In this document: piece by piece, positions 28,083 through 37,297 of the stretch
How positions within the stretch are numbered: position 1 is the first letter of the stretch
How the letters are laid out: every line of letters begins with the position of its first letter
From: Bacteroidia bacterium
Lineage (GTDB): Bacteria; Bacteroidota; Bacteroidia; B-17B0; Aurantibacillaceae
Length of the DNA: 64,000 bases
Reading direction: 5' to 3'
Assembly (NCBI GenBank): GCA_021740825.1
Contig: JAIOZA010000009.1
Span: 34,952 to 98,951, forward strand
Position numbers and translations under genes: made by a program
Notes under the pieces: model-generated
The model's database searches: none
The model's input: only the letters and a program-made list of their open reading frames with translations
What the model was told of the DNA's origin: nothing

Positions 28083-29471
28083 TTACCAACCTTTTATATC
28101 AATCAAATAAATAATAGAACCAATAACTCCAGCACTTAATTCTAATTCTCGTTTATTTATTTTATCAAAGGTATCATCAGCAGTGTGATGATAATCAAAG
28201 TACTTTTGACCATCTGGTTCAAAACCAATTAACGGAACTCCAATTTCTTTCAAGTAACCAATGTCAGCTCCATGTCCGTCTTTTTTTATGAATTGTAAAA
28301 AGTAAGGGTCTAATAAGGATTTCCAACTTAGTACTTTTTTATAAGCTCCATTGGTTGTATCAACTGCAATTCCACGAGGAGAAAAACCTCCAGCATCACT
28401 TTCTAAAGCAGCAATATGTTTTAAATTATTTTTCTTAGTGTCTTCAAAATAGGCTTTACCCCCAGCGCCACCATTTTCTTCGTTCATAAAAGCAACGGCT
28501 CGTATAGTACGTTTTGGTTTGATGTTTTGTTTTTTATACATCGCTAACACTTCAATAGCCTGCACTACTCCAGCGCCATCATCATGAGCGCCTTGCCCGT
28601 TATCCCAAGCATCTAAATGTCCGCCAGCCATAATAATTTCCTGTGGTTTTTCAGAACCTTTTATTTCGCCAACAACATTATAAGATAATTCTTTGTCAAG
28701 CATTTGACAGCTCATTTTTAAATGAATTGCTTGGTTTGGATTAGCATTTAATTGTACTAACAATTCATCGGCTCCACTAAAACTAATGGCACAAGCTGGA
28801 ATTTTTGTTTTGGTTAAAGTTGTATCATAGCCCATGACACCAGTATGCGGAAAATTATTGTTTATAGAACTCATACTGCGAACGATGGTAGCAACGGCTC
28901 CATATTTTGCTGCTTTACTCGGACCTGAATAACGATAAGTTACTGTTTCTCCGTAGCAGGTTCCTGTACTCAAGTGCGTATGATCAAAATACACATTGTA
29001 AAAAACAATTTTCCCTTTGATATTTTTTTCTCCTAATGAGTCTAATTGACTATAACTATTGACAATAATTACTGGAGCAGAAATGCCATTATTTGGAGTA
29101 GCGATGGAATTACCTAATGCACAAATTGCATAATTTATTTTCTGTTTCGTTTTAGAATTTACAGAGTAACAGATTTCTTTTTCGCCTCTAATCCAATGCG
29201 GTACCATACAAGGTTGCAAATAAACTGTATCTGCACCTGCTTCATACATTGCTTTTTTTGCCCAAGCAACAGCTTTGGCTGCACCAGGTGAACCGCTCAA
29301 TCGGCTCTCGATTTTTGTACTTAAAAATTCTAAATTTTTATAACAATTACTTTTTGTAAGAAAATAATTAAAGTGCTTGCGTAAAGCAATACTATCAGCA
29401 TTCTGACTTAATAATTGCAAAGACCATATTATTAGCAAAGTGGTGCGCCATATTTTATTAGGAATCATCAT
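28083..29471 (-). CDS. Secreted M28-family metallopeptidase
   Basis: 462 residues with a signal peptide (ITTLLIIWSLQLLSQ-like, cleavage before NADSI). A PA-type insert (about 130-250) sits in an M28 fold like carboxypeptidase Q. The zinc ligands and catalytic residues are visible: GGHLDAWDNGQGAHDDGAG (His and Asp), NEENGG (the general base and a ligand Glu), ESDAGGF (Asp) and FDYHHTADDTFD (His). It should act as an aminopeptidase or dipeptidase in the periplasm or outside. It lies 98 bp after the exporter start and 135 bp before the next gene on the same strand. Two adjacent start codons (ATGATG) exist; the first is used here. Confidence 0.92.
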   Translation of the reverse strand: MMIPNKIWRTTLLIIWSLQLLSQNADSIALRKHFNYFLTKSNCYKNLEFLSTKIESRLSGSPGAAKAVAWAKKAMYEAGADTVYLQPCMVPHWIRGEKEICYSVNSKTKQKINYAICALGNSIATPNNGISAPVIIVNSYSQLDSLGEKNIKGKIVFYNVYFDHTHLSTGTCYGETVTYRYSGPSKAAKYGAVATIVRSMSSINNNFPHTGVMGYDTTLTKTKIPACAISFSGADELLVQLNANPNQAIHLKMSCQMLDKELSYNVVGEIKGSEKPQEIIMAGGHLDAWDNGQGAHDDGAGVVQAIEVLAMYKKQNIKPKRTIRAVAFMNEENGGAGGKAYFEDTKKNNLKHIAALESDAGGFSPRGIAVDTTNGAYKKVLSWKSLLDPYFLQFIKKDGHGADIGYLKEIGVPLIGFEPDGQKYFDYHHTADDTFDKINKRELELSAGVIGSIIYLIDIKGW

Positions 29472-29553
29472 TTAATTTATTTAAAAATAAATATACAGTT
29501 TTATTATGTCTTAATTTGCTAAAATTATAATAACGGAGCTTAATTTTAAAAAG

Positions 29554-29586
29554 AAAAAAACCGCAAACTATTAGTAAGCGGTTTTT
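29554..29586 (-). terminator. Rho-independent terminator after the secreted 493-residue protein gene
   Basis: AAAAACCGC at 29556-29564 pairs with GCGGTTTTT at 29578-29586 around a 13-base loop, and on the minus strand the stem runs into a T-run. It lies just after the gene ending at 29607 and separates it from the M28 peptidase gene. Confidence 0.75.
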
Positions 29587-29606
29587 GTAATTGCGATTTA
29601 TATCTT

Positions 29607-31088
29607 TTAATCTATTTTAAAATCTATAAATTTAAAATTTTGATTATTTCCCATTAAAAATGAAATACGATTATTTGCTGATTGCAGCGAATAAGATGGA
29701 TTTAGCATATAATATTGTTCTAATTTAAGTTCATTTTTAAATATGACAGGTGATTGCATCAAGCCATCATTTGTAATTTGAACTAATACTGGAATTTGAT
29801 AGGAATAATTATAGTCATCCTTTACATATTTTTTTGCCAGATCGTTATAAACGATTGTTAATTTTCCGTTCACAATATTATATGAACTAAAAAATGGTTT
29901 GTCAAAATCTCTCGCAGTGTAATCTTTATTCAATTCTAATTGGAATTTTTTAGTTCCTTCGTTATCCATTGCAATTACAAATTCACTTTTATGAGTGTAA
30001 TTATAATGGTAATCAAAAGTAGACATTGATCCTGCAGCTGAAGGAGGTGGAGCCAAACGTTCTTCTTTATATTGTTCAGCAGTTAAAAATAAAGTGTTTC
30101 CGTTAATCAATAATTTTCGCGTTGTTAAATTATCCACTTGCGCATCTAAAGCAAAGGTTTTAAACACTTTTTCACTTTTTCCTTTATTGGTAAAATAAAA
30201 CACTCCAACTGCCTTTTTTTCGCCAACTGAAAATGTTTTACGCTCATAGTATAGGCCACTAATTATTAATTCGTTATTAGTATTTACAACATACGTATAA
30301 TTGTAAAACTGATTTGGTTCAACTACCTCTAAAATATATTCTTTATATTCAGATGGGCTTTCTGGCGACCATTGATAAACAGTCAAGGTAATTTCTCCTT
30401 TTTTTGTCATACCTTTTTTAATAATATAAACCGTTCCATCATTGGCAACTATCTGCGAAATACTTTTGTTTTTAGTATTTTCTCCAGCAATTGTAATCAT
30501 CCCTTCTTTATTTTTTTTAATTCCTTGATTAAACAATGCAATTTTATATTGTGCTGGTTGATCTTTTACATAAATCATTTCACCTACCACTGCCATTGTT
30601 TTGTTATCTGGAGATACAGATGTATAATTAAATCCTGAATTCATCGTTTTTTCGAATGGAATAGACATCACTTCTACTTCGGTTGCTGAGACATTCCCAA
30701 CATTATCAATAGCTCTAGCCAATAACGTATTTTTTCCAGCTGGCTTATCTAAATGTTCAACCATAGCATAAACAGTATTTCCAAAACCAATTACTTGATC
30801 AATACTATAGGAATTATTAAAAACACCTACGTTTACGTCCAACAAAGTATTGGTTAAAAAACCACCTTTGCTGTCAAAACTTTGCAAACGATAATTCATC
30901 ATGGCTCTTTCCATATAAACCTCAAAAAAATAGTGATCGCCATTAGCCAAAAAGTTAACAGCTTCACTACCTATTGTTTGCTTACTACTTGATTCACCGC
31001 CTTTTGTTAAGGTTACAACCTGCGCATTAATTTTAACAATCGACATCGCTATTATTAGAGCTAATTGTATTTTATTTATCTTTTTCAT
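29607..31088 (-). CDS. Secreted protein of unknown function (493 residues)
   Basis: A signal peptide (IQLALIIAMSIVKINAQ) is followed by a long beta-rich body with repeating units of about 50-60 residues containing GN..Y.. and short strands, such as IGFGNTVYAMVEHL, MAVVGEMIYV, ANDGTVYIIKKG and INGNTLFLTAEQYK. This pattern suggests a beta-propeller. No catalytic motif and no T9SS C-terminal domain can be recognised. It begins 25 bp after the next upstream gene (31114-32373, same strand), so the two exported unknowns are probably co-expressed and may form a pair. A terminator follows it. Confidence 0.75.
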   Translation of the reverse strand: MKKINKIQLALIIAMSIVKINAQVVTLTKGGESSSKQTIGSEAVNFLANGDHYFFEVYMERAMMNYRLQSFDSKGGFLTNTLLDVNVGVFNNSYSIDQVIGFGNTVYAMVEHLDKPAGKNTLLARAIDNVGNVSATEVEVMSIPFEKTMNSGFNYTSVSPDNKTMAVVGEMIYVKDQPAQYKIALFNQGIKKNKEGMITIAGENTKNKSISQIVANDGTVYIIKKGMTKKGEITLTVYQWSPESPSEYKEYILEVVEPNQFYNYTYVVNTNNELIISGLYYERKTFSVGEKKAVGVFYFTNKGKSEKVFKTFALDAQVDNLTTRKLLINGNTLFLTAEQYKEERLAPPPSAAGSMSTFDYHYNYTHKSEFVIAMDNEGTKKFQLELNKDYTARDFDKPFFSSYNIVNGKLTIVYNDLAKKYVKDDYNYSYQIPVLVQITNDGLMQSPVIFKNELKLEQYYMLNPSYSLQSANNRISFLMGNNQNFKFIDFKID

Positions 31089-31113
31089 TTATTTTTATGT
31101 TTAATTTTAATAA

Positions 31114-32373
31114 TTATTTGTTAGTTAAAGCTCGTTTCTTTAAATCATTAAACAAACTTTCATAGTCATCCTTTAATTTTCTTTTTGACGATGAAATGTC
31201 CATTGAATTCAAGGCAATCATTATCTTATCTGCTTCAACAGTATTATTGGTTGCAAAGTAGCATTCAAGTAGATTAAAATAAATTGCAATAGTGACATCT
31301 TTATCAATTCGGGCTTTTTTATTTTTAGGGTCAGATTCCAAAAGCGCTGTCGTCCATAAATTTATGGCATTTTCTAATTTTGTTTTAGCGTTAGCTTCAT
31401 CTTCAATTAAAATTTTCAATCCTGATGACGCATCATTAAATGCAACTAGTAAATCTTTATAGGTTTCATCTTTTGATTTCACATAATTTAATTCAACTTT
31501 CCTTAATACTCTTCTATATCCAATTTTATCATTAACTAAATTATTAATTAAGGTCAAATTTTCTTGTAAAATCTTTTCCTCATATGTTTTTACTAACATT
31601 TGTGAATTAATTGGCGCTGCCGCAGTAGATGCAGGTGTTTTAAAAATCTTGTAGGAATTTAATTCTTGTGGCGTCAGATTAAATAATTCTTTTCCATCAG
31701 GTGTCGTTACTTTTACTGACATGGTGTGGCGGTATGAAAACTCAGTATGGTAATAATTTACTATACTAGTAGAAGTTTGACCATTTGCATAACTAGCAAC
31801 ATTTTTTTGTTCCGACATTTGTCTTGGTTCAGTATAATCATAACCATAAATCGTGACATCAATCTTAATTGAATTTTCATTTTTATTTGCATAACCATCT
31901 AACATGATATAAGAATTTGCCAAAACAGGATAATCATAACTTGTTCTTAGGTCTGGCAAAGGAACATTTTGCATGTAAGGAGGAGAAGGTGTATATAAAA
32001 CCGGTTTGTTGTTTTCTCCAAGAATCTGTTTCTCAATTACCTTTTCACCCAATGATTTCTTTTTCCATTCAACCATTTCAGCATTAAATTTATTTTCAGC
32101 TTGTTTTACTTTTGCTGGATAAGCATCTTTTTCTTTTTGAAAAATCACTTCAGCTGCTTTTTGCTTGACATCATATTCAGCTTTCTTTTTTCTGTTTTCT
32201 TCCTCATAAGGAGCAAAAATAGAAGATTGATAATTTTTTATAGCAGAAGGCAACGGAGATAACGGTAATTTTATATAACGGTACTCAACGGTTTCATCTT
32301 TGATATTTTGAGCCTTACTTCCGATGAAAAGTAATACAAAAAATGCAATCGAAATAAATTTAACTTTGGACAT
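31114..32373 (-). CDS. Secreted protein of unknown function (419 residues)
   Basis: A signal peptide (FISIAFFVLLFIGSKAQ) precedes a charged N-terminal region with a coiled-coil-like stretch (about 60-115, Lys/Glu-rich), a beta region (about 130-260) with YDYPVLANSYIMLDG and VDVTIYG-like strands, and a helical C-terminal third (about 270-415) with a TPR-like look (AINLWTTALLESDP, IAIYFNLLECYF, ATNNTVEADKI). No family name comes to mind. A good promoter lies upstream and the next gene follows by 25 bp, so it heads a two-gene unit of exported proteins. Confidence 0.75.
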   Translation of the reverse strand: MSKVKFISIAFFVLLFIGSKAQNIKDETVEYRYIKLPLSPLPSAIKNYQSSIFAPYEEENRKKKAEYDVKQKAAEVIFQKEKDAYPAKVKQAENKFNAEMVEWKKKSLGEKVIEKQILGENNKPVLYTPSPPYMQNVPLPDLRTSYDYPVLANSYIMLDGYANKNENSIKIDVTIYGYDYTEPRQMSEQKNVASYANGQTSTSIVNYYHTEFSYRHTMSVKVTTPDGKELFNLTPQELNSYKIFKTPASTAAAPINSQMLVKTYEEKILQENLTLINNLVNDKIGYRRVLRKVELNYVKSKDETYKDLLVAFNDASSGLKILIEDEANAKTKLENAINLWTTALLESDPKNKKARIDKDVTIAIYFNLLECYFATNNTVEADKIMIALNSMDISSSKRKLKDDYESLFNDLKKRALTNK

Positions 32374-32411
32374 AATTATAGATCATAAATAAACCTTTAT
32401 TGGTTTGGAGG

Positions 32412-32440
32412 TAAAGGTATTATTTTCATTGAATAAACAA
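32412..32440 (-). promoter_or_regulatory. Promoter of the two-gene secreted-protein unit
   Basis: On the minus strand TTG (32440-32438), an 18-bp spacer and TACCTTTA (32419-32412), one mismatch from TAnnTTTG. The leader to the ATG at 32373 would be about 33 nt. Confidence 0.45.
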
Positions 32441-32500
32441 AAACGAAAATTAAATAATGCAAAGTTTCGACGAAATTTAACATTACTAAAAATAGCGTTA

Positions 32501-33181
32501 TTAATATTGCCCGGCTTCCACTAATTTAATAGCACGTTCAATCATGATATCTTCACCGGTTGGATCATATTCTGACTTCATATTACTGCCAAATAACCGG
32601 GCCACACTTTGCCACATAAAAGCTTGAAAACCACCTCTTAAATCTTTAACTAACTCGTAACTAGTATTTCCTGTTTCTCGGTCAATTAATTTCAATAGAA
32701 TTTTTCCTTGATTCATTGATAAATTTTTTAGAGGCTCTTCAAATTCTGCTTTTAATTCTTTTTCAACCGTTTTCATGTAGGCCTTCCTTAATTTCTCATT
32801 TGGTATTTTTTCTAAAACAGCATTATATTCCTTTAATTTAGCTGCCGCTAATATGGCATATGGATAAACCTTTTTTACATTGTACTTAGTTTTACTCCAA
32901 GCTTCATACTGCTTTTTATTTTTATAAGGATAATCGGCATATACCCAAACTTCAGGTAAACGAATGCTCGGAATTGTATCTCCATTAACTATTTCTCCCC
33001 AAATTCGATATAGCATTTTAGGTTTGCTTGAAGGCACCAACACATCATCACCTATCTGCGCATTAGCAGGTGAATAAATACAGAAAAAAAAGATAATGAG
33101 AAATTTATAAATACGATTTAAAAAGCCTATTAATATTATAAGACTGACAAGTTTTATCGTTGAAGTATATACGAATCGCAT
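32501..33181 (-). CDS. DUF4294-family exported protein
   Basis: 226 residues. The body from about residue 55 (GEIVNGDTIPSIRLPEVWVY) through YPYAILAAAKL and the C-terminal MWQSVARLFGSNMKSEYDP matches the DUF4294 family, a Bacteroidota-specific exported family of unknown function, as I remember it. The N-terminus is odd: 42 residues with two hydrophobic runs (LVSLIILIGF and FLIIFFFCIYS) before a likely cleavage after ANAQ. No second ATG/GTG/TTG start that would shorten it is present. It follows accC on the same strand by 52 bp but is separated from it by a strong hairpin. Confidence 0.82.
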   Translation of the reverse strand: MRFVYTSTIKLVSLIILIGFLNRIYKFLIIFFFCIYSPANAQIGDDVLVPSSKPKMLYRIWGEIVNGDTIPSIRLPEVWVYADYPYKNKKQYEAWSKTKYNVKKVYPYAILAAAKLKEYNAVLEKIPNEKLRKAYMKTVEKELKAEFEEPLKNLSMNQGKILLKLIDRETGNTSYELVKDLRGGFQAFMWQSVARLFGSNMKSEYDPTGEDIMIERAIKLVEAGQY

Positions 33182-33205
33182 TTTATTGTTAATACATTAA
33201 ACTAA

Positions 33206-33229
33206 AAAGGTAACCTTAAGGTTACCTTT
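33206..33229 (-). terminator. Perfect palindromic terminator of accC
   Basis: AAAGGTAACC and GGTTACCTTT flank TTAA, making a 24-bp perfect palindrome 4 bp after the accC stop on the minus strand and followed there by T-rich DNA. The position after the stop favours a terminator over an operator for the DUF4294 gene, although it also lies 25 bp upstream of that start. Confidence 0.65.
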
Positions 33230-33233
33230 AAAA

Positions 33234-34715
33234 TTAAATGCGATTTAAGCGCCATTTAGATTTTTCTTTTGCTTTACCTTGCTCCAATTTCCCATCATTA
33301 CTGACAGTAGAAGATATAAAAGCACCAAAAATAGCAGCCACCGCTTCTTCGTTTAAATTTGATTTATTTAACATTTCAGGCTTGTAATATTTAGGGATAA
33401 AGCCTGTGTCAAATTTTCCGCTTACAAATGCTTCGTGTTTTAATACAAATGCACAAAAATTTAAAGTTGTTTCAACGCCTGTAATTTCATAATCTTGAAT
33501 TGCCCGCAACATTTTTTCAATAGCTTCTGTTCTATCCTTGCCATGTACAATTAATTTTGCAATCATTGGATCATAATAGATTGGAATATCCATTCCTTCT
33601 TCAAATGAATCGTCAACTCGCACACCTGGTCCACTTGGAATGCGATATGTTTTTAATTTACCAATATCCGGTAAAAAATTATTAGTAGGATCTTCGGCAC
33701 AAACACGCACTTCAATTGCGTGACCATTTATTTTTAAGTCGTCCTGAGTAAATGATAATTTTTCTCCACGAGCTACTTTTATTTGTTCTTTAACTAAGTC
33801 TAATCCGGTTATCAGTTCAGATACGGGATGTTCAACTTGCAAACGCGTATTCATTTCTAAAAAATAGAAATTTAATTGATCGTCTAATAAAAACTCAACC
33901 GTACCAGCTCCACTATAATTACAGGCTTTGGCAACATTAACAGCACACTCACCCATAGCCTTTCGCAATTCGGGAGTTAAAACAGATGATGGAGCCTCTT
34001 CAATTAATTTTTGATGACGACGTTGAATACTGCATTCACGCTCAAACAAATAAACACAATTACCATAGTTATCAGCTAATAATTGTATTTCTATATGGCG
34101 CGGACCAGTAGCATATTTTTCAATAAATACAGCGCCATTTCCAAACGCTGATATTGCTTCGCTAATGGACATTTTCATTTGCTCCTCCACTTCACTTTCT
34201 TTTTCAACTAAACGCATTCCTTTTCCGCCGCCACCTGCCGAAGCTTTAATTAATAAAGGAAAACCGATTTCTTTAGCCAGTTTAGTCGCTTCTACCAAAT
34301 CACTTATAGCACCATCCGAACCAGGAATCATTGGTACGTTGTACTTTTTTGCTGTAGCTTTAGCGCTTAATTTATCGCCCATTAAATCCATAGCATCTGC
34401 GCTTGGCCCTATAAATGTGATGCCTGCTTTTTGAACTTTTCTAACAAAATCAGCATTTTCAGATAAAAATCCATAACCAGGATGTATACCATCAACATTT
34501 AGCGCTTTGCAAATTTCAATAATTTTATCACCTTGTAAATACGATTGAGAGCTTGGTGGTGGACCAACACAAACTGCTTCATCAGCATAACGAACAAATA
34601 AGGCATTTCTATCAGCTTCACTATAGATGGCGACTGTTTGGATACCCATCTCTTTGGCACTACGCATAACGCGCAAAGCAATTTCACCTCTATTAGCAAT
34701 CAATATTTTTTTCAT
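33234..34715 (-). CDS. accC: Biotin carboxylase subunit of acyl-CoA carboxylase
   Basis: 493 residues. It carries the biotin-carboxylase fold: NRGEIALRVMR at the start, HPGYGFLSENA, the ATP-grasp glycine loop ASAGGGGKGMRLV, ECSIQRRHQK, and LEMNTRLQVEHPVSE with the catalytic and ATP/Mg residues. It carboxylates biotin on a carrier protein using ATP and bicarbonate. It is about 45 residues longer than E. coli AccC, with a C-terminal tail (KYYKPEMLNKSNL to the Arg-rich WRLNRI). No carrier or carboxyltransferase gene adjoins it; the carboxyltransferase at 51025-52644 may be its partner. Whether it serves acetyl-, propionyl- or methylcrotonyl-CoA carboxylase cannot be told. Confidence 0.92.
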   Translation of the reverse strand: MKKILIANRGEIALRVMRSAKEMGIQTVAIYSEADRNALFVRYADEAVCVGPPPSSQSYLQGDKIIEICKALNVDGIHPGYGFLSENADFVRKVQKAGITFIGPSADAMDLMGDKLSAKATAKKYNVPMIPGSDGAISDLVEATKLAKEIGFPLLIKASAGGGGKGMRLVEKESEVEEQMKMSISEAISAFGNGAVFIEKYATGPRHIEIQLLADNYGNCVYLFERECSIQRRHQKLIEEAPSSVLTPELRKAMGECAVNVAKACNYSGAGTVEFLLDDQLNFYFLEMNTRLQVEHPVSELITGLDLVKEQIKVARGEKLSFTQDDLKINGHAIEVRVCAEDPTNNFLPDIGKLKTYRIPSGPGVRVDDSFEEGMDIPIYYDPMIAKLIVHGKDRTEAIEKMLRAIQDYEITGVETTLNFCAFVLKHEAFVSGKFDTGFIPKYYKPEMLNKSNLNEEAVAAIFGAFISSTVSNDGKLEQGKAKEKSKWRLNRI

Positions 34716-34865
34716 TGTAAAAATTCAATTTATTATCGTTTACGAATATAATCATTGATTTTGAATTCATAGAATTTGAATAAAAAGTCCCATTTGTTAA
34801 TAGTTTGTGAATACTCTAAAATTAGAAATTAGGCAGTTTTTTTAATATTTGTTAAAACACTAAAC

Positions 34866-37241
34866 ATGACGACGATGAGAAAATTACTACTATTATTTAT
34901 TTTTTTATTTTCAGTTACATTTTCCAGGGCTCAAGAAAATTTTAATATGGATGATTTGCCAGGCATTGTCATTCGTGAACTTAATAAATTCAGAATAAAA
35001 AATGGTTTAGATACCTTTGAAGTTAACGATGTTTTAATTAATGCAGCTGCTGTTGATGCAAAAAAATTCTCAAAATCAGGCGTCGCAAAAGTAGATCCCG
35101 AAAAAGTAAAAAAGAATTTAGTAAAAGCAGGCGGAACTAAAAAAGGAGAGGAATTAACAATTATAGCGCCAGTTACAAAAGGCCGCGACAGTTACAAAAC
35201 AACTGACGTAGCTAAAGTAATTTGGACTCGTTGGGAAAACAATAAAAAAGATAAGGAAATTTTATTGAAAGCTAAATACATGTTAATTGGCATTAATTGC
35301 GTTATGCAAAAGGATGGCAAAAAAGTAGTTGCGACAGCAGTTTTAGGAGGCTACGATAGTTTTAATTCTGGAGCTAAAATGAAAAAAGAATTGGCGGTTC
35401 CTTTTAATACTAAATCTAAAAAACTACTAACAGGTGATGCAAAATCTTGTAAAACCTGTGATAAATGGAAAAATTACGACATCCTACAAAAAGGACTGCA
35501 AGTAGAAAACGGAAAAATATATTTGGAGTATGCCAACCTAAAAGATTTAAAGAGATTATTAAAGAAAACAAAAGATGGCTTAGCTGTTGACATTGTTCAA
35601 CGATCGCAATACGAAAAGCCAAATTATAATATTATTGATAATAATTTTCAAAACAAGGGAATTATGCAAAAGGTAATAACTAAAGATAATGTGTTTGCCA
35701 AAAATTTAATAAAACCTGATCCTAAATCTAAAAAAAAGGTAAAAATTAATAAGTTGAAACTTGAAATGGGTAAATTTAACTCTAAAATTACAGGGCCTTA
35801 TGAGTTAAATTTGATTATCGTTCAAGATGGGCATGTTTGTAAAACAGTTACACGCTCCTATTTAGAAAAAGGCGATCAAGAAAGTAATACTCCAATAGGC
35901 ATTATTCCGGCTGACTCGACAGTAGGATTAAAGCCAGGTTTTGAGCCCAAATCTGAGAGTTCAATTTTAAATTTTGTAATCCCCTTCGAAAAAAACAAAT
36001 CGGAGTTTAAATCTGAAGATATTGCGCCTTTTATTAAGGCTTTAAATGAACCCGACTTTATGATTGATGGTTTATATATTTATGCCTATTCATCAATTGA
36101 AGGCGATGCTAACGCCAATAGTAAGTTGCAGCGCAAACGAGCTGAAAGTGTAACCAAAGTATTACAAAGTATGCAACAAAATAAAATCAATCCAAATATT
36201 GAAACTAAAGATTCGTGGGCATTATTTGAATTAGAAATGGAGGATGGAAAGCATGCCGATATTGTAAAATTAGGAAAAGAAAAAGCTATAAAAAAAATAA
36301 ATGCAGATGCAGCACTAATAGAAGAATTAGAGCCTGTTTTTGCTAGAGAACGTTTTGCTCAGATTGTGTTAGATGTAACTTACGACATTAGCGGAGATAA
36401 AGAACAAAGATTTACATTAATGGCCTTTGCAAAAGCATTAAAAGAAAAAAAAATAGCACAAGCATATAAAATTATGGAATATGCACATAAACAAAAAATA
36501 AATAAAAAATATTCAGATGATGTGATTGATAGTTTAAAAGTGCCTACCGATGTTAAGTACAGTAATTTTTTAAATAATAAATTGTATTATAATTATTTAG
36601 CCAACGGGAGCATTGCAGATGAAGATGATTACAATGAATTTAAAAAATTAGAAAAATTAGATGCCACGAATACTATTATAAAATTTAATCGAATCTTCTG
36701 CAATATTAAACTAGATTCAACTATTGGAACCAAAGAGCAGCAAGGAAAAATGCAGCAAGAAATTGATGGGCTTTATAAAAGTAAAATTTCAAAGAAGTTA
36801 GTTGATGGCTTAAATATTGAGTGGCAATTTAAAATTATTGAATCTTTAGATACTGCAGAAGAAGCCGAAGCGCAAATTGAAGCGTGTATAAATAAAATTA
36901 AAGGGTTTTATAATTTTAAAGAAGCGAGTTGGCAAAATGCGTTAAAATTAGCTTTTGCATTTACTAGAGGTAAAGATTATAAATTTTCGTCCACTATGCT
37001 TGAGCCATTTTTGAAAGAAGAAAACGTAAGTGAAGATTTATTATTTAGCTACATTTCAATTGCTTCTCATTTGCCTGAGAAGTTTTATAGTCGAACTTTT
37101 AGCGAGGCATTGCATAAAGCAAAAGAAAAAAATCCGGAAAGGTACTGCAAGCTATTTGGAGAACCATTTATGTCTTTTCAAGTATTAGATAATCCTAATG
37201 CTAAAAAAGATTACATTGACGCTGGATGCAGAGTAGATTAA
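34866..37241 (+). CDS. Secreted CAP-like / OmpA-like fusion protein
   Basis: 791 residues with a signal peptide (KLLLLFIFLFSVTFSRAQ). Residues about 30-165 resemble a CAP/SCP domain (LNKFRIKNGLDTFEVNDVLINAAAVDA split over two motifs), but the usual His-Glu-His set of active CAP proteins is not evident. Residues about 365-455 look like a divergent OmpA-like domain (FVIPFEKNKSEFKSEDI, IYAYSSIEGD, LQRKRAESV). The C-terminal 330 residues are helical, perhaps TPR-like. A CxxC (SCKTCDKW) lies near residue 198. The OmpA-like part would hold it at the peptidoglycan. It is divergent from accC. Family calls are from motif reading and are moderate. Confidence 0.65.
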   Translation: MTTMRKLLLLFIFLFSVTFSRAQENFNMDDLPGIVIRELNKFRIKNGLDTFEVNDVLINAAAVDAKKFSKSGVAKVDPEKVKKNLVKAGGTKKGEELTIIAPVTKGRDSYKTTDVAKVIWTRWENNKKDKEILLKAKYMLIGINCVMQKDGKKVVATAVLGGYDSFNSGAKMKKELAVPFNTKSKKLLTGDAKSCKTCDKWKNYDILQKGLQVENGKIYLEYANLKDLKRLLKKTKDGLAVDIVQRSQYEKPNYNIIDNNFQNKGIMQKVITKDNVFAKNLIKPDPKSKKKVKINKLKLEMGKFNSKITGPYELNLIIVQDGHVCKTVTRSYLEKGDQESNTPIGIIPADSTVGLKPGFEPKSESSILNFVIPFEKNKSEFKSEDIAPFIKALNEPDFMIDGLYIYAYSSIEGDANANSKLQRKRAESVTKVLQSMQQNKINPNIETKDSWALFELEMEDGKHADIVKLGKEKAIKKINADAALIEELEPVFARERFAQIVLDVTYDISGDKEQRFTLMAFAKALKEKKIAQAYKIMEYAHKQKINKKYSDDVIDSLKVPTDVKYSNFLNNKLYYNYLANGSIADEDDYNEFKKLEKLDATNTIIKFNRIFCNIKLDSTIGTKEQQGKMQQEIDGLYKSKISKKLVDGLNIEWQFKIIESLDTAEEAEAQIEACINKIKGFYNFKEASWQNALKLAFAFTRGKDYKFSSTMLEPFLKEENVSEDLLFSYISIASHLPEKFYSRTFSEALHKAKEKNPERYCKLFGEPFMSFQVLDNPNAKKDYIDAGCRVD

Positions 37242-37297
37242 TGTGAAATATAAAACAAAAATTTGCAACTATAAAACTATTTTTTTTGAATTGCGAA

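Noticed and set aside
33206..33229. 24-bp palindrome as an operator of the DUF4294 gene
   Set aside because: It lies 4 bp after the accC stop with a T-rich tail, which fits a terminator better.
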